Source of the DNA: Streptomyces sp. NBC_00285
GTDB taxonomy: Bacteria; Actinomycetota; Actinomycetes; Streptomycetales; Streptomycetaceae
Length of the DNA stretch: 64,000 nucleotides
Assembly: GCF_036174265.1 (NCBI RefSeq)
Contig: NZ_CP108055.1
Span: forward strand, 1,426,001-1,490,000
Direction of reading: 5' to 3'
The notes under the pieces are model-generated. The model was not told the DNA's origin. It saw only the letters and a list, made by a program, of their open reading frames with translations, and made no database searches. Position numbers and translations under genes: made by a program. Positions 31,828-40,649 of this stretch are shown here, one piece after another; within the stretch, counting starts at the first letter, position 1; each line of letters opens with the position of its first letter.

Positions 31828-33999
31828 ATGGTCCACCGTCTGGAACGCCTGGTCATCCGGCACACCCTTCGCCTCCCCTGCCCCACGGGCCCCGCCGGGC
31901 AGGGCGACGTCATGGCGCGGCAGTTCGACGCCGCGCTGATGTCCGTCGGCTTCAAGCTGTCGGCGGACGCGCTGAAGCGGTTGTCGGGACTGTCGGGGGG
32001 CACGGTCCTCGACACCGCCGTGCGCACGCTGGACACGGTGTGCGAGATGGTCGGCGACCATGTGCGGCACAACGTCTACTTCAAGGACTTTCCGGCGAAC
32101 GTCCCGGACACCTTCGAGTTCTGGATGCGTTGCGTGACCGAGGCGCTGGAGGATGACAAGGCCCGCCCGGGTGTCCTCGCCCAGCTCCGCAGCGGCGTCA
32201 TCGACCTGCTCACCCTGCCGTCGTACGGCACCTACCGGCACACCTACGACGAGATGCTCACCGCGCATGACGAGCTGACGGCCGCGGTGGGCGACCGGCT
32301 GACCGTGCTGCACCTGGGCGGCCCCCTGGACGACGAGGTCGGTGCCCTGTACCTGGCGCTGGCCGGCAGCACCACGCCACTGGGTGACGAGCACCTGGCC
32401 GACCTCGGGGTCCTCGCCGGGCACTGCGCGGACGGCCCCCAGCCGGAGGCGATCCCGGTGCGGGAGAACCGTGCCGTCGTCAACGCGGCCCGGCTGAAGG
32501 CGGGTTCGACCCTGCTGCTCGACACCGTCACCGATGTGCTGCGGCTGGCCTGCGCGCTGTCCGGCGGGGACGTGTCCCTCCAGGAACCGACCCGGTTCCG
32601 GGCGCTGTCGCGGTCGGCCCGCCGGGCCCTGCTCGCGGGTCTCGACTCGGTCGTGACGGCGGCCCCGGCCAAGGTGGCCGATGTCCTCACGCACCGCGAG
32701 GCCTTCAAGCGGCTCGGCGAGCGTCTGCACCCGCACGAGTACCCGCAGTGGCCGGGTGCCGCCGAGGTGTTCGCCGTCGCCCGGGGTGAGAAGAAGGCGT
32801 ACACCTTCGACGGCAGGGTCGAGGCGCTGCTCGGCGCGGACGATGTCGCCGGGGCCGCAGAACTGCTCGGGTCCGCACCCGGCAGGCTTTTCCGTGCGCT
32901 GGACCGGCTGCTGCGCTCCGCCTCCACGCAGGAGGAGCGGGACGCCGTGGTGGCGGCGGCCGAGCAGGTCGTCGGGCAGGTCTCCGGGCGGGTCGTGCTG
33001 TCGGTGCGCGAGTACCTGCACAACCGGGACCAGGAGACGGGCCGTCGGCGGGTGTTCATCAACCGTGCCGGCCGCGCGCATGTCGTCGACGACACGCGTG
33101 CGGCCGTACCGCAGGCGGACCGTGAGCGGCTGATCGCCGCGCTCGACGCGGAGATCGGCCGTCGACTCCCGTCCCCGGAGCGGCTGTTGGTGGATCCGGA
33201 CGTCCTCGGCGTGGCGCTTCCGCTCAGCGGGCGGGCGACCGCCGCCGGGCTCGGGGTGCTGCCTCGCGGGTCCGTCTCACCGGTCGACGGGGAACTGCTG
33301 CGGTTCTTCGTGTACTGGAAGCAGAAGCAGCGCATCACCGACTACGACCTGTCGGCGCTGCTGCTGGACGCGCGGTACGACACGGTGTCGTGGCTGTCGT
33401 ACACCAACCTCACCGAGGTGGAGGGCGAGCACTCCGGAGACATCACCAACGCCCCCGATGGCGCATCGGAGTTCATCAACCTGCGGCTCGGGGCGGTACG
33501 GGCCACGTACATCGTCCCGCAGGTCAACATCTTCTCCGGGGAGGGGTTCGAGGAGACCGAGGAGTCGTTCTTCGGGTTCATGCTGCGCGAGGGCGAGCAG
33601 CGGGGGCGGCCCTTCGAGGCGCGTACCGTGCGGATGAAGTCGGAGCTGCGCGGGCCGGGCCGGGTGGCGCTGCCGCTGGCGTTCCGGCGCGCGGAGGACG
33701 GGAGTTGGCACGCCAGGTGGCTCCACCTGTACCTGAAGGGCAGTCCGTCGTACAACCGGGTCGAGGGCAGCCAGGCTTCGGTGGCGACACTGCTGCGGGG
33801 CATCGTCGAGCGCGAGCAGCTCACGGTCGGGTATCTGACCGGGCTGATGGCGAACGGCGGTACGCAAGTGGCGTCTTGGGACGCCGGGTCGGTCCCGGAC
33901 GTGCCGGTCACGTACATCGGCCTGGAGCGCCCCGAGGGGCTGCATCCGGACTCGGTGGTCATCACCCCGGAAAACCTGCGCGACTTGATCCCCGAGTGA
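31828..33999 (+). CDS. TerD-domain stress protein with long helical N-terminal region
   Basis: 723 residues (695 from the alternative ATG at 31912). The first 500 residues are helical with no catalytic motif that I can name (FDAALMSVGFKLSADALKRLSGLSGGTVLDTAVRTLDTV). The C-terminal 200 residues resemble a TerD fold: DYDLSALLLDARYDTVSWLSYTNL, EHSGDITNAPDGASEFINLRL, ATYIVPQVNIFSGEGFEETEESFFGFM. TerD domains bind calcium and are linked to tellurite, oxidative and phage-related stress. Large proteins of this type occur in Streptomyces, but their role is unknown. It follows DUF5997 on the same strand and ends at a structured intergenic element. Confidence 0.8.
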   Translation: MVHRLERLVIRHTLRLPCPTGPAGQGDVMARQFDAALMSVGFKLSADALKRLSGLSGGTVLDTAVRTLDTVCEMVGDHVRHNVYFKDFPANVPDTFEFWMRCVTEALEDDKARPGVLAQLRSGVIDLLTLPSYGTYRHTYDEMLTAHDELTAAVGDRLTVLHLGGPLDDEVGALYLALAGSTTPLGDEHLADLGVLAGHCADGPQPEAIPVRENRAVVNAARLKAGSTLLLDTVTDVLRLACALSGGDVSLQEPTRFRALSRSARRALLAGLDSVVTAAPAKVADVLTHREAFKRLGERLHPHEYPQWPGAAEVFAVARGEKKAYTFDGRVEALLGADDVAGAAELLGSAPGRLFRALDRLLRSASTQEERDAVVAAAEQVVGQVSGRVVLSVREYLHNRDQETGRRRVFINRAGRAHVVDDTRAAVPQADRERLIAALDAEIGRRLPSPERLLVDPDVLGVALPLSGRATAAGLGVLPRGSVSPVDGELLRFFVYWKQKQRITDYDLSALLLDARYDTVSWLSYTNLTEVEGEHSGDITNAPDGASEFINLRLGAVRATYIVPQVNIFSGEGFEETEESFFGFMLREGEQRGRPFEARTVRMKSELRGPGRVALPLAFRRAEDGSWHARWLHLYLKGSPSYNRVEGSQASVATLLRGIVEREQLTVGYLTGLMANGGTQVASWDAGSVPDVPVTYIGLERPEGLHPDSVVITPENLRDLIPE

Positions 34000-34027
34000 C
34001 TGTTAGCGTGTGTCCTGGCGAGGCCAT

Positions 34028-34084
34028 GAAAGGGCTTCCTTCTCACCGGTTTCACAACCGGGCCTCCAAAGCTCCAGCCCTTTC
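34028..34084. terminator. Two-stem hairpin between convergent genes
   Basis: The outer stem GAAAGGGCT/AGCCCTTTC (9 bp) encloses an inner stem CCGGTT-TCAC-AACCGG (6 bp). It lies between the TerD gene stop and the convergent kinase gene and may terminate both. Confidence 0.55.
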
Positions 34085-34123
34085 GCTTTCCTCGCCCGCG
34101 ATGTCACGCGCCCAGGCGGTCCC

Positions 34124-34144
34124 GGAACGGTCTCTCACCGTTCC
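34124..34144 (-). terminator. Hairpin straddling the kinase stop codon
   Basis: GGAACGGT-CTCTC-ACCGTTCC, an 8-bp stem that includes the last codons and stop of the fructosamine-kinase-like gene. Confidence 0.45.
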
Positions 34145-35010
34145 AGGGCCGCCTTCGCCGTGCTGAGCGCCTGTTCTGCGTACCCGCGCCCGAACAGGAC
34201 GGCGTGCACCAGCAGCGGGAAGAGCTGGTGCAGCCCGATGCGTTCGGTCCAGCCGTCGGCGAGCGGCGCCGCCCGTTCGTAGCCGCGCAGCACCTCGTCC
34301 AGGTGCGGGCAGCCGAAGAGATGGAGCATCGCCAGGTCGGTCTCGCGATGGCCGCCGTGCGCGGCCGGGTCGATCAGCCAGGCGTGGCCGTCGGCGCCCC
34401 ACAGCACGTTGCCGTTCCACAGGTCGCCGTGGAGCCGGGCGGGCGGCTCGGCGGGGCCCGCGAGTTCCGGCAGCCGGTCACAGAGCCGATCGATCACGCC
34501 GGCTTCGGGGAGGGCCATCATGCCGGCGTCCACCGCGCTGCGCAGATACGGCAGCACCCGGTGCTCGGCGTACCACTGCGGCCAGGCGGCGCCCTCGGCG
34601 TTGCGCATGGGCGCCCGCCCGATGTACGCCTCCCGCGGGCCGCCGGGCGGTGCCGAGCCGAAGGCGGGGGCGCCGGTGGAGTGCAGCCCGGCCAGGGACC
34701 GGCCCAGGTCGAGCGCCGCGTCCCGGCCGGGCCTGCCCCGCGGAACCATGTCGGTCACCAGCAGACGGTCGTGCTGCCCGTACACCGTCGGCAACCGCAC
34801 GGTCCGAGCGTCGGCGAGCCAGCGCAGCCCCGCCGCCTCCGCCCGCGCCTCCTCGATCGTGTCGGCGCGCTTGACCATGAGCGCGTGCCCGTCATCGAGC
34901 GTGACCTCGGCGAATGCCCCGGGCAGGGCGCGTACGGCGGACACGGGGCGGCCGGTGAGCCGTGCCGCCACGGGGCCGGGCCCTTCGTCGTCGTACACCT
35001 TCGTGTTCAT
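34135..35010 (-). CDS. Fructosamine kinase family protein
   Basis: 291 residues from the ATG at 35010 (the frame continues to 35037). Aminoglycoside-phosphotransferase-like fold of the fructosamine kinase group: AFAEVTLDDGHALMVKRAD (ATP-binding Lys), LHGDLWNGNVLWGADGHAWLIDPAAHGGHRETDLAML (catalytic Asp in HGDLWNGN and the metal-binding Asp in IDP, with the GHRE-type segment). Members phosphorylate fructosamines or ribulosamines so that glycated amines can be repaired; bacterial substrates are mostly untested. Divergent from the glucarate operon. Confidence 0.9.
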   Translation of the reverse strand: MNTKVYDDEGPGPVAARLTGRPVSAVRALPGAFAEVTLDDGHALMVKRADTIEEARAEAAGLRWLADARTVRLPTVYGQHDRLLVTDMVPRGRPGRDAALDLGRSLAGLHSTGAPAFGSAPPGGPREAYIGRAPMRNAEGAAWPQWYAEHRVLPYLRSAVDAGMMALPEAGVIDRLCDRLPELAGPAEPPARLHGDLWNGNVLWGADGHAWLIDPAAHGGHRETDLAMLHLFGCPHLDEVLRGYERAAPLADGWTERIGLHQLFPLLVHAVLFGRGYAEQALSTAKAALER

Positions 35011-35092
35011 GGTCAGCCACGGTGGCTCACCCGCCACTTGTGCGCAACAACGTTGTCAGCCGCCTTGCGCAGGCTCCGTGAAATCCCCCAGC

Positions 35093-35106
35093 CATGTCTT
35101 GACATG
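35093..35106. promoter_or_regulatory. Inverted repeat overlapping the glucarate operon promoter
   Basis: CATGTC-TT-GACATG, perfect 6-bp arms, overlaps the -35 box TTGACA and is therefore well placed as a repressor site. No regulator gene is adjacent. Confidence 0.5.
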
Positions 35107-35128
35107 TGGCCGAAACGATTCGTAGCTT
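35099..35128 (+). promoter_or_regulatory. Promoter of glucarate operon
   Basis: TTGACA (35099-35104) and TAGCTT (35123-35128) are 18 nt apart, close to the vegetative HrdB-type consensus, about 55 nt before the first start codon. Confidence 0.6.
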
Positions 35129-35182
35129 GGGCAATCATTTAGATTCGTGAAGCGGGTTCACGGATATGAACGGAGAGTGTCC

Positions 35183-36514
35183 ATGGGCGATCGCCGACGA
35201 CGCCGCCTGGTCGCGGCGGCCACGGTCGTGGGACTGATGTTCGGAACGGCCGCCTGTGGCTCCGGCTCCGACAGCGCCGGCAGCAGTGACCCGAACACGC
35301 TGGAGGTCTGGACCCGGAGCAATCCGGACTCGGCCGCCACCTACGACCGGGTCTTCGCCGCCTTCACCAAGAAGACCGGCATCAAGATCGACTACCAGCC
35401 GGTCATCAACTTCGACCAGCAGCTCCAGAGCCGCGCGTCCACCAAGGACCTGCCGGACGTCATGATCAACGACACGGCGCTGATGGGCAGTTACCAGAGC
35501 CAGGGCCTGCTCAAGCCGATCGACCCCGCCTCGATCACGGGCGGCGAGCAGATCACCGACAAGTCCTGGGCATCCACCGTCGGCATCGACGGCAAGCACT
35601 ACGGCATCCCGTACTCCCGTCAGGCCCAGACCCTGATGATCCGCACGGACTGGTTGAAGAAGCTCGGGCTCAAGGCGCCGACGACCTGGCAGGAGATGCT
35701 CTCCGTCGCCAAGGCCTTCGCCACCGAGGACCCGGACGGCGACGGCAAGGCCGACACCTACGGCATCGTCGCGCCGGGCAGCGGCCAGAACGGCTACGCG
35801 GCCTGGTGGGGCGCGAGCTTCCTGTGGCAGGGCGGCGCACAGATCATCAAGCCGGACGGCAAGGGCAGGTACACCCCGGCCATGCACTCGGCCGCCGCGG
35901 TGAACACCGTGAGCTGGATGAAGAACAACCTCTTCTGCGGGGCCAAGGGCGTCCTCCAGCCCGGCGCGATCACCGCCGTCACGTCGACGGCCACCAACTT
36001 CCAGGACGGCAACGCCGGGATGTACATGACCGGCCCGTACAACATCACCACCTTCGACGCCACGCCCGGCAAGGACAAGTACGAGGTCGTCCCCGCCCCC
36101 GCGGGCCCGGCCGGCGGCGATGTGCTGGCCGACGGCGAGAACGTCTACCTCGGTGCCAAGACCGGCAAGGACAAGCAGGAACTGGCCCTGGCCTCCTTCC
36201 TCGTCTCGCCCGAGGGCCAGAAGATCGCCATGACCAGCGTCGACGGCCACCAGCCCGTCGTCCGTATCCCCGTGAACTCCACACTGGACGCGGCCAAGGT
36301 CAGGAACGACGCCCGCTGGAGCGTCGTGCAGAAGGCCTACGAGGACGCCTCCCAGCAGTTCCCGAACGCGCCGGACTTCGCCCCCATCAAGCAGGACACC
36401 GCCGACGCCCTCAACTCGATCTTCACGTACTGCGGCGGTGACGTCCGCTCGCAGCTGGGGGAGCTCAACGACACGCTCGCCGGTGACCTCAAGGACCAGG
36501 ACCTGCTGAAATGA
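35183..36514 (+). CDS. ABC transporter substrate-binding lipoprotein (glucarate operon)
   Basis: 443 residues. Basic N-terminus, short hydrophobic stretch, lipobox TAAC with Cys25. Family 1 solute-binding protein: TLEVWTRSNPDSAATYDRVFAAFTKKTGIKIDY, DLPDVMINDTALMGSYQSQGLL, GIPYSRQAQTLMIRTDWLKKLGLKAPTTWQEML, GNAGMYMTGPYNITTF. GGAGAG precedes the ATG at 35183. It heads a five-gene operon whose last two genes make glucarate-degrading enzymes, so the ligand is probably D-glucarate, galactarate or an oligosaccharide containing such an acid. CUT1 binding proteins usually take neutral sugars, so an acidic ligand would be unusual. Confidence 0.92.
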   Translation: MGDRRRRRLVAAATVVGLMFGTAACGSGSDSAGSSDPNTLEVWTRSNPDSAATYDRVFAAFTKKTGIKIDYQPVINFDQQLQSRASTKDLPDVMINDTALMGSYQSQGLLKPIDPASITGGEQITDKSWASTVGIDGKHYGIPYSRQAQTLMIRTDWLKKLGLKAPTTWQEMLSVAKAFATEDPDGDGKADTYGIVAPGSGQNGYAAWWGASFLWQGGAQIIKPDGKGRYTPAMHSAAAVNTVSWMKNNLFCGAKGVLQPGAITAVTSTATNFQDGNAGMYMTGPYNITTFDATPGKDKYEVVPAPAGPAGGDVLADGENVYLGAKTGKDKQELALASFLVSPEGQKIAMTSVDGHQPVVRIPVNSTLDAAKVRNDARWSVVQKAYEDASQQFPNAPDFAPIKQDTADALNSIFTYCGGDVRSQLGELNDTLAGDLKDQDLLK

Positions 36515-37425
36515 CCGCTACCGTCCCGGCCGCGCGGAGCGGCCCCGCCAAAAAGGCTTTCGACAAGAGAGCCGTCATCCCCTGGCTGTTCCTGGCCCCT
36601 GGACTGCTGCTCGCCCTCGTCTTCAAGTTCTGGCCGATGGCCAAGGGCATCTGGCTCAGCTTCTTCGACGTGCGGCCCTTCCTCGGCGACAAGTGGATCG
36701 GCTTCGACAACTACACCCGGGTCCTGACCGACCACCGCTTCCAGGACGCCATCGGGCACACCCTGATCCTGGGGATCGGCCAGTCGGTCGGCGCGATCCT
36801 GCTCGGGTTCGCGCTCGCCCTGCTCCTCGAAGGACAGGCCCGCTCGCTGAAGTTCCTGCGGACCGCGGTCTTCCTGCCCGCGGTCACGGCCACCGCGGTC
36901 GTCGGCGAGCTGTGGCGCCTGATGTACTACCCGACCTCCGACGGCCTGCTCAACAGCGGCCTGCACCTCCTGGGGCTCGGGCCGGTCCAGTACCTCGACA
37001 ACCCGGACATCGCTCTGTACTCGACGATGGTGATGGGCATCTGGATCTGGGCCCCGTACAACATGGTGATCTTCCTCGCCGGCCTCGCGGGCGTGGACCG
37101 TTCGCTGTACGAGGCGGCGGCGATGGACGGCGTCTCGCTGTGGCAGCGGCTGCGCTACGTCACGCTGCCCGCGATCCGTCCGGCGCTCATGATCGTGCTC
37201 ACGCTCGCCACGATCCGCGGACTGCGCGTGTTCACCGAGGTCTATGTCCTCACCGGCGGCGGCCCCGCCGGGTCCACCGACGTGTGGATGACCCGCGCCT
37301 ACACCCTGGGCTTCACCCGCAACGACATCGGCGGCGCCTCGGCGGCCTCGGTCGTCCTGCTGTGCGTGACGCTGCTGCTCACCGTCCTGGTCAACAACCT
37401 CCGCAAGAGGGGAGAAGCGCGATGA
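36511..37425 (+). CDS. ABC transporter permease (MalF-like, glucarate operon)
   Basis: 304 residues with six membrane spans (WLFLAPGLLLALVFKFWPMA first). EAA loop: YEAAAMDGVSLWQRLRYVTLP (about residues 200-220). It starts inside the stop of the binding-protein gene (ATGA) and overlaps the next permease in the same way, so the three transporter genes are translationally coupled. No ATPase is encoded here; MsiK elsewhere is the likely energiser. Confidence 0.94.
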   Translation: MTATVPAARSGPAKKAFDKRAVIPWLFLAPGLLLALVFKFWPMAKGIWLSFFDVRPFLGDKWIGFDNYTRVLTDHRFQDAIGHTLILGIGQSVGAILLGFALALLLEGQARSLKFLRTAVFLPAVTATAVVGELWRLMYYPTSDGLLNSGLHLLGLGPVQYLDNPDIALYSTMVMGIWIWAPYNMVIFLAGLAGVDRSLYEAAAMDGVSLWQRLRYVTLPAIRPALMIVLTLATIRGLRVFTEVYVLTGGGPAGSTDVWMTRAYTLGFTRNDIGGASAASVVLLCVTLLLTVLVNNLRKRGEAR

Positions 37426-38366
37426 GCGCCCCCGTCATCGACCCCGTCCGGCCGGCGGCCCCTGACACCCCGGCCGGACGGAGCACCAAGGCGCAGCGGA
37501 CCACCCCGGCCCGCTTCGACACCGCCCTCGGCTGGAACGACAGGCCCGGCCCCGCCTGGGCCCTGCGCATCCTGCTCTGTCTGATCGCCCTCGCCGTGTT
37601 CGCGGTGCCGTTCCTGACGATCTTCTCGGGCGCCTTCACGACCAACCCCAGCGGCTCCTCGCTGTCGTTCCTGCCGCACGACAGCACGCTGTCGAACTTC
37701 ACGGTGGCGGGCGAGCGCGGCATCTGGGACTACCTCGGCAACTCCCTGGTCATCGCGGGCGGCGGTCTGCTGCTCCAGCTCGTGGTGTGCACGCTGGCCG
37801 CGTACGCGCTGGCCAGGCACCGGTTCCGCGGCCAGGCCCTGATCATGATGCTGTTCATGATGACGCTGATGCTCCCCGAGGAGGTCATCGCGATCCCCCT
37901 GTCGCTGGTCCTCGGCGACGTCCCCGTGGTCCACCTGGACCTCAAGGGCACGGTCTGGGGCGTCATCCTGCCGCTCGGCGCCTGGGGCTTCTCGGTGATG
38001 ATGCTGACCGAGTTCATGCGGGACATCCCCACCGAGATCGAGGAGGCGGCCCGCCTGGACGGGGTCGGCGAGCTGCGCATGCTGTGGCAGATCGTCCTGC
38101 CGCTGTGCAAGCCGGCCCTCGGCGTGGCCGGGGTGCTCGGCTTCATCATGATCTGGGACCAGTACCTGCTGCCCCTGATCGCCGCCAAGGACCCGACCGA
38201 CTACACCGTCACCGTCGCCCTGTCCATCCTGCGCACCGACCCCGAGGTCGGCTCCGGCGTGGTCCTCGCCGGTGCGGTCATCGCCCTGATACCCAGCCTC
38301 GTCGTCTATCTGCTCCTCCAGCGCTCGCTGGTCACCGGCATCGCCGCCGGTGCCACCAAGGGCTGA
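37422..38366 (+). CDS. ABC transporter permease (MalG-like, glucarate operon)
   Basis: 314 residues: a Pro/Thr-rich cytoplasmic start of about 45 residues and six spans (ILLCLIALAVFAVPFLTIFSG first), with the EAA loop IEEAARLDGVGELRMLWQIVLP (about residues 205-226). It pairs with the preceding permease to form the channel. GAGGGGAGAAG precedes the ATG, which overlaps the upstream stop by four bases. The KDG dehydratase gene follows 24 nt later. Confidence 0.94.
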   Translation: MSAPVIDPVRPAAPDTPAGRSTKAQRTTPARFDTALGWNDRPGPAWALRILLCLIALAVFAVPFLTIFSGAFTTNPSGSSLSFLPHDSTLSNFTVAGERGIWDYLGNSLVIAGGGLLLQLVVCTLAAYALARHRFRGQALIMMLFMMTLMLPEEVIAIPLSLVLGDVPVVHLDLKGTVWGVILPLGAWGFSVMMLTEFMRDIPTEIEEAARLDGVGELRMLWQIVLPLCKPALGVAGVLGFIMIWDQYLLPLIAAKDPTDYTVTVALSILRTDPEVGSGVVLAGAVIALIPSLVVYLLLQRSLVTGIAAGATKG

Positions 38367-38390
38367 CCTACCCCCACGTTTGAGGGAGAC

Positions 38391-39299
38391 ATGAAGTTCC
38401 AAGGAGTGCTGTTCTTTCCGGTGACGCCGTTCGGCGCGGACGGCTCGCTGGACGAGCAGCGGCTCGCCCAGCACATCGAGAACGGCGTCGCGGCCGGTGC
38501 GGGCGGCGTGTTCGTCGCCTGCGGCACCGGTGAGTTCCACGCGCTGACGCCCGACGAGATCGAGCGGGCCACCCGGGTCGCGGTCGAGGCGACCGCGGGC
38601 CGGGTACCGGTCCTGGCAGCGGCCGGCGGACCCACCCCGGTCGCCCGCGACCAGGCCGCCCGGGTCGCCCGCGCGGGCGCCGACGGCATCCTGCTGCTCC
38701 CGCCGTACCTCGTGACGGCCCCGCAGCGGGGCCTGGTGCGGTACGTCGAGGAGGTCACCGCCGCGAGCGGCCTGCCCGTCATCTTCTACCAGCGCGGCAC
38801 CGCCCGCCTCACCGCGGACACGGCCGCCGAGATCGCCGCGCTGCCCAAGGTCGTCGGCCTCAAGGACGGCCTCGGCGACATCGAGCGGATGCACCGCATC
38901 GTGCGCGCGGTGCGGGCCGTACCGGGCTGCGAGGACTTCCAGTTCTTCAACGGCCTGCCCACCGCGGAGATGACCGCACCCGCCTACAAGGGCATCGGTG
39001 TCGAGCTGTACTCCTCCGCGGTGTTCGCCTTCGCCCCCGAGATCGCCCTCGCCTTCCACCGGGCGCTCGCCGAGAACGACCGGCCGCTGCTCGACACCCT
39101 CCTCGACGAGTTCTACGGCCCCCTCGTCCAGCTCCGCGACGAGGTACCCGGATACGCGGTCGCCCTCGTCAAGGCAGGCGTGACCCTGCGCGGTCTGGAC
39201 GTCGGCGGCGTACGGGCACCCCTGATCGATCCCGCGCCCGAGCACATCGCACGGCTCTCCAAGCTCATCGACCATGGTCTGGAGGTGGTCGCCGCATGA
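38391..39299 (+). CDS. kdgD: 5-dehydro-4-deoxyglucarate dehydratase
   Basis: 302 residues, standard for the DapA/NAL-superfamily enzyme that dehydrates and decarboxylates 5-dehydro-4-deoxy-D-glucarate to 2,5-dioxopentanoate (alpha-ketoglutarate semialdehyde). Visible motifs are FFPVTPFGADGSLD, GGVFVACGTGEFHALTPDE (the substrate loop), YYQRG-like VIFYQRGTARL with the catalytic Tyr, and VVGLKDGLGD with the Schiff-base Lys. The product would need a semialdehyde dehydrogenase, which is not in this window. GAGGGAG precedes the ATG, and the stop overlaps the next start (ATGA). Confidence 0.93.
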   Translation: MKFQGVLFFPVTPFGADGSLDEQRLAQHIENGVAAGAGGVFVACGTGEFHALTPDEIERATRVAVEATAGRVPVLAAAGGPTPVARDQAARVARAGADGILLLPPYLVTAPQRGLVRYVEEVTAASGLPVIFYQRGTARLTADTAAEIAALPKVVGLKDGLGDIERMHRIVRAVRAVPGCEDFQFFNGLPTAEMTAPAYKGIGVELYSSAVFAFAPEIALAFHRALAENDRPLLDTLLDEFYGPLVQLRDEVPGYAVALVKAGVTLRGLDVGGVRAPLIDPAPEHIARLSKLIDHGLEVVAA

Positions 39300-40549
39300 G
39301 CGACCCCACCCGCATCAAAGAGCTGATCGTCACCCCGATCGCCTTCCGTGACCCGCCACTGCTCAACTCCAACGGCGTGCACGAACCCCTCGCCCTGCGG
39401 ATCGTCCTCCAACTCGTCCTGGAAGACGGCACGGTGGGCCTCGGCGAGTCCCCCGGCGGCGTCGCCAGACTGGAGCGACTCGATGCGGCGGCCAAGGTGG
39501 TCGTCGGCATGGACGTCTTCGACACCACGGCCGTCTCGGCCGCGATCGACGCCGCCCTGCTGCCGACCGTGCCCAGCTCCCACGAGCGTGGCTGGACCTC
39601 TTCGGCCGTCGAGGTGGCCTGCCTCGACGCACAGGGCAAGCTGCTCGGCCGCCCGGTCAGTGATCTGCTCGGCGGGACGGTCCGGGACTCGGTGCCGTTC
39701 GCCGCGTACCTCTTCTACAAGTGGGCCGAGCATCCCGCCCTCGACGGCCATGCCGCCGTCGGCGACGACTGGGGCGCGGCCCTGGATCCGGCCGGCATCG
39801 TGGAGCAGGCCCGGCTGATGCAGGAGCGGTACGGGTTCAGGTCGTTCAAGCTGAAGGGCGGTGTCTTCCCGCCCGACGAGGAGATCGCCGCGATCAAGGC
39901 GCTCGCGGAGGCCTTCCCCGGTCAGCCGCTGCGCCTGGACCCCAACACGGCCTGGACGGTGGAGACATCGGCATATGTGGCCCGTGAACTCGACGGTGTC
40001 CTGGAGTACTTGGAGGACCCGGCCAAGGGCATCGAGGGCATGGCGGCGGTGGCGAAGGACGCGCCGATGCCGTTGGCCACCAACATGTGCGTGATCGCCT
40101 GGGAGCACCTGAAACCGGCGATCGAGCAGAACGCGATCCAGGTGCTGCTGACCGACCACCACTACTGGGGCGGCCTGCGCCGCACCCGTGAACTGGCCGC
40201 GGTCTGCGAGGCGTTCGGGCTGGCGCTGTCCATGCACTCCAACTCGCACCTGGGCATCAGCCTGGCCGCCATGACCCATGTGGCGGCCGCGATCCCCAAC
40301 CTCGACCACTCCTGCGACACGCACTACCCGTGGAACTCGGCGGACGACGTCATCCTCCCCGGCGTTCTGGAGTTCCGCGACGGCGAGGTCAAGGTGCCGA
40401 CCGGGCCCGGCCTGGGTGTGGAACTCGACCACGACGCCCTGGACCGGCTGCACCACCTCTATGTCGACTCCGGGGTGCGCAGCCGCGACGACACCGGATA
40501 CATGCGGCGGTTCCAGCCCGACTACGAGCTCAGGCTCCCCCGCTGGTGA
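39296..40549 (+). CDS. gudD: Glucarate dehydratase (enolase superfamily)
   Basis: 417 residues. It dehydrates D-glucarate (and often L-idarate) to 5-dehydro-4-deoxyglucarate, the substrate of the preceding enzyme. Family features are TPIAFRDPPLLNSNGVHEP at the capping loop, GESPGG, the KxK catalytic motif in FRSFKLKGGVF, metal-site segments RLDPNTAWTVE and YLEDPAKG, and the His motif MHSNSHLGISLAAMTH. It is somewhat shorter than the E. coli enzyme, as is usual for actinobacterial members. Translationally coupled to kdgD and last in the operon, followed by a strong terminator. Confidence 0.92.
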   Translation: MSDPTRIKELIVTPIAFRDPPLLNSNGVHEPLALRIVLQLVLEDGTVGLGESPGGVARLERLDAAAKVVVGMDVFDTTAVSAAIDAALLPTVPSSHERGWTSSAVEVACLDAQGKLLGRPVSDLLGGTVRDSVPFAAYLFYKWAEHPALDGHAAVGDDWGAALDPAGIVEQARLMQERYGFRSFKLKGGVFPPDEEIAAIKALAEAFPGQPLRLDPNTAWTVETSAYVARELDGVLEYLEDPAKGIEGMAAVAKDAPMPLATNMCVIAWEHLKPAIEQNAIQVLLTDHHYWGGLRRTRELAAVCEAFGLALSMHSNSHLGISLAAMTHVAAAIPNLDHSCDTHYPWNSADDVILPGVLEFRDGEVKVPTGPGLGVELDHDALDRLHHLYVDSGVRSRDDTGYMRRFQPDYELRLPRW

Positions 40550-40562
40550 CACGACCCCCATG

Positions 40563-40600
40563 AGGCAAGGCGTCCGGCGATCCCGGGCGCCTTGCCTTTT
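40563..40600. terminator. Intrinsic terminator of the glucarate operon
   Basis: AGGCAAGGCG pairs with CGCCTTGCCT (10 bp) around a 15-nt loop and is followed by a T-run ending at 40600. It may also serve the convergent WD40 gene. Confidence 0.85.
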
Positions 40601-40649
40601 ACCGGCCGCGCTCCCCCGTTTCGCCGTCCGCCGGTCGGCTCTGTTTCGC

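Noticed and set aside
34003..34016. TGTTAGCGTGTGTC as a third LacI-type site
   Set aside because: It lacks dyad symmetry and lies between convergent genes where no promoter is expected.
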